Shown piece after piece: positions 14,622-21,699 of a stretch of DNA of 23,718 nucleotides. This DNA comes from Candidatus Aminicenantes bacterium UBA4820. Lineage in GTDB: Bacteria > Acidobacteriota > UBA4820. The stretch spans positions 1 to 23,718 of the forward strand of contig DHFQ01000057.1 of the NCBI GenBank assembly GCA_002402325.1, read 5' to 3'. Position numbers and translations under genes: made by a program. Position 1 is the first letter of the stretch. Every line of letters starts with the position of its first letter. The notes under the pieces are model-generated. The model did not search any database. It was given only the letters and a program-made list of their open reading frames with translations, and was not told the origin of the DNA.

Positions 14622-15950
14622 CTATCTTTGAAAACTCGTTGTAATTGATCCTCCATCTGGATTGACAAGGGTAATATTTACTGAAACACCCTTTGGAAAG
14701 AGTTGCTTGAGTGCATTTCCTTTTTTTATAACTATTTTATTCTTGCTTTTATAAGATACATTCTGCCAGGGGGTAGTTGAAGAGCCAATATAAACCTTAA
14801 TTCCCTGGTTAAATTTATCGCCGTTTACAATAATCCTGAACGGATCTGTCGCTTTTGTTACCGAAGAGACTTCGGGAGGAAGTGTTAGATAGTCTTCAAT
14901 TTTGGGATAGATTAAAGACATCTTTACTCCCTGATTCATATAGTTCCCACACGGGTATCCATAAGGAAGCCCAAAATGGTGAATCGCGATCATCTTGTTG
15001 TTAGAATCAAGGATGGGCGAACCAGAAGAACCTCCCTCTGTGTCTGCGTAGTAACCGATATCGGAATTCGCAACATAACCATCAAGGCTTGGTTCATCAA
15101 CAATTGCATAACCGCCCTGATCCATATCGGATTCAACAGCAAAGGTTTTTATATTTCCTCCTCCGTGTTGTGGAATCCAGATTCTTTCCCCCTTTACAGC
15201 ATCCCTATTTGCAATTGATATAAATCCATACTTCTCAATATTAGTGTCTGTAATTTGAAGAAGAGTGAAATCAAGATTTTCATTTGTGGTTAAAAAAGTT
15301 GATCCAACCGATGTGTATTCTTTGCTACCTGTGGTTCCGTTGCAGGTTGATGATTGATATCTCCACCAAACTTCAAGACTTGATGCACCAGATTGGTCAG
15401 AAATGCAGTGATTGTTCGTTAAAAAATGTCCTGAAGAGGAGATAAGCGAACCTGTGCAGAGATACCATAATCCTCCCTCTTGAAATAACATCCTTCCCAC
15501 CGGGTCTGCTGCTTTCTGCATATCTTGAGAATAACAGAGAGCATTTTTTCTATCATCGTTTTGACAGATACTTTCTACTCTATCTCTATTTCCTTCAAAA
15601 CCTACCCCAACCTCATCTATTTCATAAAAAGGTTTTGAATCGCCTTTACTTTTCAAAGAAATTGTTACAGAAGGGGAATTAAGAGAGGGGAGCCACATTT
15701 CACCATCTATTGGACCATCAATCGTGTATGACTCTTTATCGTTTGAAATTGTAAGAGAATCGGTCTCTTTAAGACGGAGGTTTTTAAGGTGAATTTTAAT
15801 AAAAGAGGCATCCTTAAAAAAGAGCACATCGGAATATTCATTCAAATTGAAATTTGATTTGAGGTTATAATTTAGCGATATTCCAACAGGCTCAAGGCAG
15901 AAAGTAGAAACAGATAAGACAATCAAAACAAAAAAAAATATTTTTTTCAT
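14622..15950 (-). CDS. Exported trypsin-like serine protease (lysyl-endopeptidase-like) with C-terminal IPT/TIG-like domain
   Basis: A 442-residue protein with a signal peptide (about 1-18). Residues 20-120 are a beta-rich pro-domain-like region. The catalytic domain spans about 130-360 with the S1 triad: LTNNHC (H181), LDFTLL (D227) and GGSSGSP (S309). C165 and C182 flank the active-site histidine as in chymotrypsin folds. The layout DPVGRM...LCTGSLI...NNHC...LEVWWRYQSSTC closely resembles Achromobacter-type lysyl endopeptidase (VVYWNYQNSTC), but Lys specificity cannot be read from the sequence. Residues about 363-442 (RIIVNGDKF...ITLVNPDGG) look like an IPT/TIG domain, perhaps for surface attachment or folding. 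The ATG has AGGAG about 6 bp ahead. It lies 60 bp after sdhB with no clear terminator between, so it may be co-transcribed. It is probably secreted or periplasmic. Confidence 0.85.
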   Translation of the reverse strand: MKKIFFFVLIVLSVSTFCLEPVGISLNYNLKSNFNLNEYSDVLFFKDASFIKIHLKNLRLKETDSLTISNDKESYTIDGPIDGEMWLPSLNSPSVTISLKSKGDSKPFYEIDEVGVGFEGNRDRVESICQNDDRKNALCYSQDMQKAADPVGRMLFQEGGLWYLCTGSLISSSGHFLTNNHCISDQSGASSLEVWWRYQSSTCNGTTGSKEYTSVGSTFLTTNENLDFTLLQITDTNIEKYGFISIANRDAVKGERIWIPQHGGGNIKTFAVESDMDQGGYAIVDEPSLDGYVANSDIGYYADTEGGSSGSPILDSNNKMIAIHHFGLPYGYPCGNYMNQGVKMSLIYPKIEDYLTLPPEVSSVTKATDPFRIIVNGDKFNQGIKVYIGSSTTPWQNVSYKSKNKIVIKKGNALKQLFPKGVSVNITLVNPDGGSITTSFQR

Positions 15951-16010
15951 TTAAACTCCTTCAAGTTTTACTAATTCCTAAAAGATCAAATTTATTCCTA
16001 ACATGAGAAA

Positions 16011-16826
16011 CTAAACTGTTTTTTCAGGTGCTTCTGGAATATCAAGTTTTTCACCTTTGCCCGGGCCGTGCAGTTTCTGACAGGGTTCTTGTTTTTTAAT
16101 GAGGTGTAAAAACTCAAAAACGAGTTGCCTTTTCAAAATCTGAACCGCCTTTGCAGGATCAACTCCCTTTGGACAAACCCTTGAACATTCTCCCGCATAA
16201 TGGCACTTAAAAGCACCATCCCTTGAGCCTGTTATTTCATTTCTTTTCTTTCTCCCTGAATCTCTCGTATCTTTGTTGTATCTGTGTGCCTGAGAAAGTG
16301 GTTGAGGTCCAAGATAGTTTTTGTCAGTTGCAAGGGTTGGGCAGGCAGCCATACAGCATCCACATTTTATACAATATGTGAACTGCAAATATTCTTCAAG
16401 TTGCTCGGGAGTTTGATAATATTCACCTTCAGGGTCATCAAGTTCCTTTTCATCTCTTATTATGAAAGGAGAAATTGATCTGTGCTTTTCAAAAAGGGGC
16501 ATCAAATCGGGGACGAGGTCTTTTAAAATTTGAAAGTTTGGAAGTGGGCCAATGGTTATCTCCTTATCTGATACATCAAGAATCTGAGTGTTACAGGCAA
16601 GGGTTGGACTTCCATTTATAAGCATTCCGCACGAACCGCAGACACCCATCCTGCATGAATACCTGAAAGCGAGTGAAGAATCATAATTTTCCCTGATGTA
16701 ATGAAGCGCATCAAGAATGACCATCCCCTTTGAAACGGGAATGTCAAACACTTGAAAGTAGGGGGATTTATCCTTTTTGGGATTATATCTTCTTATGTGA
16801 AATTTGACATTTATTTCATTTGACAT
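16011..16826 (-). CDS. sdhB: Succinate dehydrogenase/fumarate reductase iron-sulfur subunit
   Basis: This subunit carries electrons between the flavoprotein and the membrane quinone site. All cluster ligands are seen in the 271-residue protein: C58, C63, C66 and C78 for [2Fe-2S] (SCRMGVCGSCG...LAC); C152, C155, C158 and C218 for [4Fe-4S]; and C162, C208 and C214 for [3Fe-4S] (CIKCGCCMAACP and CHYAGECSRVCPKG). Spacing matches E. coli SdhB. A [3Fe-4S] centre fits a quinone-linked enzyme; succinate versus fumarate direction cannot be told. The ATG has a strong GGAGGTGA ribosome binding site and overlaps sdhD by 11 bp. It is the last of the four subunits. Confidence 0.96.
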   Translation of the reverse strand: MSNEINVKFHIRRYNPKKDKSPYFQVFDIPVSKGMVILDALHYIRENYDSSLAFRYSCRMGVCGSCGMLINGSPTLACNTQILDVSDKEITIGPLPNFQILKDLVPDLMPLFEKHRSISPFIIRDEKELDDPEGEYYQTPEQLEEYLQFTYCIKCGCCMAACPTLATDKNYLGPQPLSQAHRYNKDTRDSGRKKRNEITGSRDGAFKCHYAGECSRVCPKGVDPAKAVQILKRQLVFEFLHLIKKQEPCQKLHGPGKGEKLDIPEAPEKTV

Positions 16827-17208
16827 TTATCACCTCCGCCTTAGATGTTTTAATCTGTTGATTTTTATATGCCTTTACAGAAAAATAACTTCCAAAAACA
16901 AAGAGAAAAATTCCAACGATGACTATTACTCCAGTTATGAAATTCTTTAGACCGTTTGAGGAGGTCAATTCGTGCAGGATATTCTTCAAGCCGAATAGTG
17001 CGTGATACAATCCAAAACCCAGAAGAAATATGAAAAAAACAAGGAATATCGTTTGAGAATCCCTTCCCTGAGACCTTTCAATTGAGATGTTATCTTCGAC
17101 CTTATATAGAATTGTTCCGATGTGTGTGTAAAGAAAATGAAAACCAAGAATAAAGAAAAGAACAAGCCCTGCAAAAAGATGAAGTGTGAAATATTTTGTC
17201 TCCTTCAT
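16816..17208 (-). CDS. sdhD: Succinate dehydrogenase/fumarate reductase membrane anchor (SdhD-like)
   Basis: A 130-residue membrane protein with three hydrophobic segments (about 8-34, 53-76, 88-112) and several histidines that could ligate heme (H10, H24, H29, H69, H79). It has little primary-sequence signature; the call rests on size, topology and position between sdhC and sdhB. It overlaps sdhC by 4 bp (ATGA) and sdhB by 11 bp. With SdhC it gives a two-subunit anchor of six membrane segments, as in type A or C enzymes. Confidence 0.85.
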   Translation of the reverse strand: MKETKYFTLHLFAGLVLFFILGFHFLYTHIGTILYKVEDNISIERSQGRDSQTIFLVFFIFLLGFGLYHALFGLKNILHELTSSNGLKNFITGVIVIVGIFLFVFGSYFSVKAYKNQQIKTSKAEVINVK

Positions 17209-17663
17209 TGTCCACCTCCAACCATTTTTCCAAGAGAAATGACAAATTCATAACTTCCAAGTATAGCAAGAATGGCGGCAAAGACCATCATCACTATAAA
17301 TAATGGCCTTTGTTTTGTTAAAGAAGTTTTATAGGGATAAACTGGCTCAATGGGCTTTCCAACCGCAAAGCCAAGTTCAACGAATATTAGTCTTAAACCA
17401 TTGAAGGCGTGAAATGCGAAAGCAAGGAAGACAAGATATTCACCAAACCTGAAAAGAGGATGATGAAAAAAATTGTCAGGAGCCCAGAGATAAATATTCA
17501 TTGCTCTAAAACTTGTAACAAATATGTGCATTAAAAAGTAGAGTAGAATTCCCAATCCTGTCAATCTGTGAAGTATGTAAAGGTATCTTTCAAATCCCCA
17601 TCTTCCTTTAAACGCCCAACCAAGAATTCCAAGTCTGTTATCATAGCGATTTACTTTTTCCAT
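17205..17663 (-). CDS. sdhC: Succinate dehydrogenase cytochrome b subunit (SdhC-like)
   Basis: A 152-residue anchor protein with three membrane segments (about 29-51, 72-97, 119-143). The family segments are seen: YILHRLTGLGILLYFLMHIF (H32, H46) and AFAFHAFNGLRLI (H85, a likely heme ligand). The segment RWGFERYLYILHRLTG matches the conserved SdhC opening. GGAGG in the end of the sdhA region lies 5 bp before the ATG, 10 bp after the sdhA stop, so translation is linked. It helps bind heme and the quinone at the membrane. Confidence 0.93.
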   Translation of the reverse strand: MEKVNRYDNRLGILGWAFKGRWGFERYLYILHRLTGLGILLYFLMHIFVTSFRAMNIYLWAPDNFFHHPLFRFGEYLVFLAFAFHAFNGLRLIFVELGFAVGKPIEPVYPYKTSLTKQRPLFIVMMVFAAILAILGSYEFVISLGKMVGGGQ

Positions 17664-17673
17664 AATAGCCTCC

Positions 17674-19392
17674 TCAATACTTTCTTTCCACAGGTTTCCA
17701 GTGGGTTATCGTAACATCTTTGTATGAGATTTTAGGCCCACTTTCAGAATAGGTTACAAGAGTATGTTTCAAAAACTTCTCATCATCTCTTTTGGGGAAA
17801 TCGGTTCTTGCATGCCCTCCCCTTGACTCTTCCCTCATCAAACCGCAGATTAATACAATCTCTGCAAGGTCAAGGAGGTTTTCTGTCTCAAGTGCATTCA
17901 TTAGATTTGAGTTGTAAATTGGCGATTTATCCTCAATCTTAATTTTTTTGAAGGAATCTTTAAGTTCCTTTACCCTTGAAATTCCTTTTTTGAGGAGTTC
18001 TCCAGTTCTATAAACACCTGCGCACTCATCCATAGTTTTTCTAAGTTCTTTTTTAATTGCATAAATATTTTCATTTCCATCCCTGTTGATTATATCTTCA
18101 AAAATCCTTTTCCTCTCCTCCTCAAATTTCGTTTCTGGCATTGAGGGAAGAGGTGGATTTTTTGAAAGAAATTTTGCAATTTCCTCTCCACTTATTGCGC
18201 CAAAAACAAGGCATTCTGCGGTTGAGTTGCATCCGAGTCTATTCGCACCGTGAAGAGAGTGGCAGGCAACTTCGCCAGATGCCCAAACATTTTCAAACTT
18301 TGTCTTTGTTGTAATGTCTGCCTCTATTCCTCCCATTGAGTAGTGTGCAACAGGCCTGATGGGAATTGGTTCTTTAATTGGGTCAAGACCCAAAAATTTC
18401 ATACAAACTTCTCTAATCAGTGGAAGCCTTTTGTTTATCCTTTCGGCACCAAGATGGGTTAAATCAAGATTGATGTAGTCAAGCCCTTGAGGACCTGAAA
18501 ATCCTCTTCCTTCAAGAATCTCTGTCATTTCAGAGCGGGAGACTATATCCCTTGGAGCAAGTTCCATCATCTTTGCGGCGTACCTGTCCATAAACCTGTC
18601 ACCCTTATTGTTTCTCAAATAACCGCCTTCACCCCTGCAACCTTCTGTCATCAAAATTCCAGACGGAACAAGTCCGGTGGGATGAAACTGAATAAATTCC
18701 GGGTCTTCAATTGGAAGCCCAGCCCTGTATGCGATCGCCTGTCCATCTCCAGTAACGGTTTGAGAATATGTTGTAAAGCCATAAAGCGTTCCAAGCCCTC
18801 CCGATGCAAACAAAAACGCCTTTGCCCTTAAAGCAAGAAACTCTCCATCGGGAAGGTTGTAAATGGTTAATCCAGCAAAAACTCCTTTATCAACCAGTAT
18901 TGAAGTTGCAAAACACTCATCGAATCTTGTTACCGTGTTATACCTCTGGAGTTGGTCGTAGAGTGCTTGCATCTCAAAAAAGCCAGTTTTATCCGCAGCC
19001 ATACAAGCCCTTGGAAAGGTGTGCCCTCCAAAAGGTCTTTGCATAATTCTTCCATCTTCTCTCCTTGACCATGGAAGTCCCCAGTGTTCAAGGAGTCTAA
19101 TTTCTTTGGGAGAATTTTCAACAAATTTGAAGACAACATCCTGATCGGCAAGGAAATCTGCACCTTTTACAGTATCCCAGGCGTGCAAATCAAGGGTGTC
19201 TCCCTCCTCCGTTCTCAAAACAGCCCCTGTCCCACCTTCAGCACAGACGGAGTGAGACCTCATAACCTGAACTTTTGAAACAAGGGCAATTTTGACATTT
19301 CCTTTCATTCTTGCACTCAATTCAACCGCTGCCCGCAAGCCCGCAAGCCCGCTTCCAAAAATTATCACATCGTAATTTAAGTCATTTGACAT
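17674..19392 (-). CDS. sdhA: Succinate dehydrogenase/fumarate reductase flavoprotein subunit
   Basis: The flavoprotein interconverts succinate and fumarate. Numbering is from the ATG at 19390-19392 (572 residues), chosen over a TTG 66 bp upstream because GGGAGG lies 5 bp ahead. Seen: DVIIFGSGLAGLRAA (dinucleotide-binding fold, 8-22), MRSHSVCAEGGTGAV with H47 as the likely covalent FAD site, FHPTGLVPSGILMTEGCRGEGGYL (236-259, substrate site), RPVAHYSMGGIEAD (346-359), and GANRLGCNSTAE (382-393). The C-terminal helical domain ends with ESRGGHARTDFP. All key family residues appear present. It is the first gene of the sdhA-C-D-B order; many bacteria place C and D first. Whether it runs as dehydrogenase or reductase is not shown by the sequence. 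Confidence 0.96.
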   Translation of the reverse strand: MSNDLNYDVIIFGSGLAGLRAAVELSARMKGNVKIALVSKVQVMRSHSVCAEGGTGAVLRTEEGDTLDLHAWDTVKGADFLADQDVVFKFVENSPKEIRLLEHWGLPWSRREDGRIMQRPFGGHTFPRACMAADKTGFFEMQALYDQLQRYNTVTRFDECFATSILVDKGVFAGLTIYNLPDGEFLALRAKAFLFASGGLGTLYGFTTYSQTVTGDGQAIAYRAGLPIEDPEFIQFHPTGLVPSGILMTEGCRGEGGYLRNNKGDRFMDRYAAKMMELAPRDIVSRSEMTEILEGRGFSGPQGLDYINLDLTHLGAERINKRLPLIREVCMKFLGLDPIKEPIPIRPVAHYSMGGIEADITTKTKFENVWASGEVACHSLHGANRLGCNSTAECLVFGAISGEEIAKFLSKNPPLPSMPETKFEEERKRIFEDIINRDGNENIYAIKKELRKTMDECAGVYRTGELLKKGISRVKELKDSFKKIKIEDKSPIYNSNLMNALETENLLDLAEIVLICGLMREESRGGHARTDFPKRDDEKFLKHTLVTYSESGPKISYKDVTITHWKPVERKY

Positions 19393-19397
19393 CTTTT

Positions 19398-19403
19398 CCT
19401 CCC
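19398..19403 (-). promoter_or_regulatory. sdhA ribosome binding site
   Basis: GGGAGG on the minus strand, 5 bp before the ATG at 19390-19392. It decides the sdhA start against a longer frame opening with TTG at 19458, which has no such site. Confidence 0.75.
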
Positions 19404-19429
19404 GAAACTTTGAAATAAACCAGTTTCCT

Positions 19430-19458
19430 ATTTTTACACTTTTAGAATAATTTTTCAA
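19430..19458 (-). promoter_or_regulatory. Candidate promoter of the sdh operon
   Basis: On the minus strand, TTGAAA (19453-19458) is followed after 17 bp by AAAAAT (19430-19435), or after 16 bp by TAAAAA (19431-19436). TG lies just upstream of the -10. It sits 38 bp before the sdhA ATG. The region lies inside the rejected TTG-extended frame. It suggests sdhA has its own start of transcription although the methyltransferase gene ends only 148 bp upstream. This is a pattern match only. Confidence 0.5.
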
Positions 19459-19540
19459 CCCGCAAAAGATTAAAGCAAATATTTGTGCGATGGAATCTTG
19501 TAACTTTCATCATCGTCTAAGTTGTTGTATTGTGATTGTG

Positions 19541-20275
19541 TCAGGAAATTTTTGCCTTTATTCTTATTATGAGGCTTCTTAAAATTCCTGCGCTTCTTTC
19601 TGTAAGGTTAAAATTTCTTACTATATTTGAAAGTTCAAGGGCAATCTTTGAATCTTCACTTTTAGTAAATCCGCTTTTAACTGCTATTTCAAGAAAATCT
19701 TTTACAACTTCATCAAGAAGTTTCTGCTCTAAAATCTCCTCTTTAGAAGTTTCCTCTACTTGAGGGTTGATTTTTATAAAAAGAGTATATGCAATGATGA
19801 CAAGAGAGTGCGATAAATTCAAATCGCAATAATTTCCCGTTGGAATTTTTGCAACAAGCGTGCATTTTGAAATTTCTTCATTCGTCAAACCATCAGATTC
19901 AGTTCCAAAAAGTATCACAGTTTTAAGATTCCTTTTCACAACTTCTTCCGCCATTTCTTCTGGAGAAACACATTTTTGATAATTAGGTGGATTAGGGTCG
20001 GTTCCTATTACAAATTGAGCATCAGATATTGCTTCATCAAGAGTCTTTACGATTTTCGCACTTTTTAAGACATCAATCCCTTTGCAAGCCATCCTCTCGC
20101 TTTCAATTGTGAAGTAACTTCCATCCACCGTGTCTCTACTCTTGTGAAGGCGTGGGTCGACAAGAATAAGTTTCTTAAAAGCAAAATTTTTTAAAACTCT
20201 CGCAACCGAGCCAACATTTCCTGGTGATCTTGATTTTACAAGGATAAAACCTATTTTATCTTCTATTTTTTCCAT
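19541..20275 (-). CDS. SPOUT RNA methyltransferase, TrmJ/TrmH type
   Basis: A 244-residue alpha/beta-knot (SPOUT) methyltransferase that uses S-adenosylmethionine to 2'-O-methylate RNA, probably tRNA. The family motifs are present: SPGNVGSVARVLKNF (17-31, motif 1), VILFGTESDGLTNEE (120-134, motif 2; usual FGPE/FGTE form) and IPTGNYCDLNLSHSLVIIAY (144-163, motif 3 forming the knot). The C-terminal 80 residues resemble the helical tail of TrmJ proteins (tRNA C/U32 2'-O-methyltransferase). The exact target nucleotide is uncertain. The ATG overlaps mltG by 20 bp, making it the last gene of the dsbD operon. No clear terminator follows. Confidence 0.88.
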   Translation of the reverse strand: MEKIEDKIGFILVKSRSPGNVGSVARVLKNFAFKKLILVDPRLHKSRDTVDGSYFTIESERMACKGIDVLKSAKIVKTLDEAISDAQFVIGTDPNPPNYQKCVSPEEMAEEVVKRNLKTVILFGTESDGLTNEEISKCTLVAKIPTGNYCDLNLSHSLVIIAYTLFIKINPQVEETSKEEILEQKLLDEVVKDFLEIAVKSGFTKSEDSKIALELSNIVRNFNLTERSAGILRSLIIRIKAKIS

Positions 20276-21266
20276 TTTTAATGAATCTATCTACCGCTTT
20301 GTTGTGATTTTCCAAATTTTCAGAAAAGTAGTGGCTTTTATCATCCTTTGCAACAAAATAGAGGTAATTGTTCCTTTCATAGTTGAGAACCGAAAGAATT
20401 GTCTCTTTTGATGGAGAACAGATAGGTGCGGGCGGAAGTCCCGAATAAACATAGGTGTTAAACGGGTCATCAAATTTCAGATCATCCCTTAAAAGATACC
20501 CTCTATAAAGCCCCCTTCTTTTCAAAGCATAAATAGTTGTTGGGTCAGATTGTAAAGGCATTCCAATTTTCAATCTATTCAAGAAAACCCCTGCTATTCT
20601 TGGCTTTTCTGTTTTTAATGGTGTCTCCATCTCAACTATTGATGACAAAATTATCGTTCTTCTCAAATCAACCTCTTTATTTTTTTCATTTAAACTATTC
20701 CAGAAAGATGAAAACTTATCTATAACTGTTCTAACTATCTGGCGCTCAGTCGTAAAGGGTGCAAAAAAGTATGTTTCAGGGAAAATATAGCCTTCGAGAG
20801 TCAGTGCTTTTGGGTCTAACTCTCTTATAAAGGATGGATCTTTCATCAAAGAAAGAAAAATATCTTCTTTTCCTGTAACCTTTGCCATCTCTTTTGCATA
20901 ATCTTCAATTGTAAGCCCCTCTTTCAGCGTTATTCTTAAAAGGACTCCCTCCCCATTTGTAATTTTTTTTAAAACTTCAATCGGAGTCATCTCTTTATCA
21001 AATAGATAAACCCCCGCTTTTATAGACTTTTTTTTGAAGAAAATAGCGTATGCAATCTTTGTAACTATCCTGCTTTTTACAACCTTCTCTTTTTCAAGGT
21101 TCTCAAGAATTTCACCCGTGTGTTCCCCCTTTTTTATTGTCAAATACTTTTCACCGTTGTAACCCTTGAACGAGGAGGTAGACTCAAAAACGAAATTAAA
21201 GCACAAAAGAAATATAATGAGAAAAAAGAAAAGAAAAAGCGGAATTGTTATTTTAAATTTATCCAT
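20256..21266 (-). CDS. mltG: Endolytic peptidoglycan transglycosylase MltG
   Basis: MltG cleaves nascent glycan strands at the inner membrane and so helps set strand length. The 336-residue protein has one N-terminal membrane segment (about 8-28), a LysM-like beta region with the KKGEHTGEI segment (about 45-110), and the YceG catalytic domain: LEGYIFPETY (157-166), SSIVEMET with catalytic E212 (208-215), GMPLQSDPTTIYAL (235-248), and FNTYVYSGLPPAPICSP (269-285; usual YNTY..GLPPGPI). The length is normal. The ATG overlaps ruvX by 8 bp. The pairing with ruvX is common in bacteria and fits the identification. Confidence 0.96.
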   Translation of the reverse strand: MDKFKITIPLFLFFFLIIFLLCFNFVFESTSSFKGYNGEKYLTIKKGEHTGEILENLEKEKVVKSRIVTKIAYAIFFKKKSIKAGVYLFDKEMTPIEVLKKITNGEGVLLRITLKEGLTIEDYAKEMAKVTGKEDIFLSLMKDPSFIRELDPKALTLEGYIFPETYFFAPFTTERQIVRTVIDKFSSFWNSLNEKNKEVDLRRTIILSSIVEMETPLKTEKPRIAGVFLNRLKIGMPLQSDPTTIYALKRRGLYRGYLLRDDLKFDDPFNTYVYSGLPPAPICSPSKETILSVLNYERNNYLYFVAKDDKSHYFSENLENHNKAVDRFIKNGKNRR

Positions 21267-21699
21267 TTCCCTTCCCAGCGATGTAGTCCTGCAAAATTGT
21301 TGCTGCCGCTATCTGGTCAAGTCTCCCGCTTTTTACCTTTACCTTCTCACCAAACTGCTTTAAAAGGAGTCTTGCCTCCCAGGTCGTGAGTCTTTCATCA
21401 ATGTAGATAATTTTTATTTTTCTTTGCAGTGAATTAAGAAGTTTTTCTCCAAACTCTCTTGCCATCTTTGAAGAGAGGCTTTTGGTTCCATCTATGTGTA
21501 TCGGCAATCCGATTAAAACTGTTTTAACATTTTGCTCATCAATTATTTTCCTTATTTTGCCCAAAAGTTCTGTTATGGGTTTTGCCTCAAGAGTGGGAAG
21601 TGGGGTTGCTATAATCCTCATCTCATCGCTAATTGCAACACCAATTTTCTTCGTTCCCCAATCAATCGCTAATATTCTGCCCTTTTCCTTTATCACCAT
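21259..21699 (-). CDS. ruvX: YqgF/RuvX-family nuclease
   Basis: A 146-residue RNase H-fold protein. The acidic active site is visible: AIDWGTKKIGVA (D13), GLPIHIDGT (64-72), YIDERLTT (D101/E102) and DQIAAATILQDY (D128). The family processes 16S rRNA 5' ends and has been proposed as a Holliday junction resolvase. The ATG at 21697-21699 has GGAG 7 bp ahead, and the first 38 bp lie inside the end of dsbD in another frame. The overlap is noteworthy because the DsbD thioredoxin domain is cut short there. Confidence 0.95.
   Translation of the reverse strand: MVIKEKGRILAIDWGTKKIGVAISDEMRIIATPLPTLEAKPITELLGKIRKIIDEQNVKTVLIGLPIHIDGTKSLSSKMAREFGEKLLNSLQRKIKIIYIDERLTTWEARLLLKQFGEKVKVKSGRLDQIAAATILQDYIAGKGNG

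Noticed and set aside
17674..19458. Longer sdhA frame opening with TTG at 19456-19458
   Set aside because: The extra 22 residues have no family match, GGGAGG lies 5 bp before the internal ATG at 19390-19392, and the extension covers a likely promoter.
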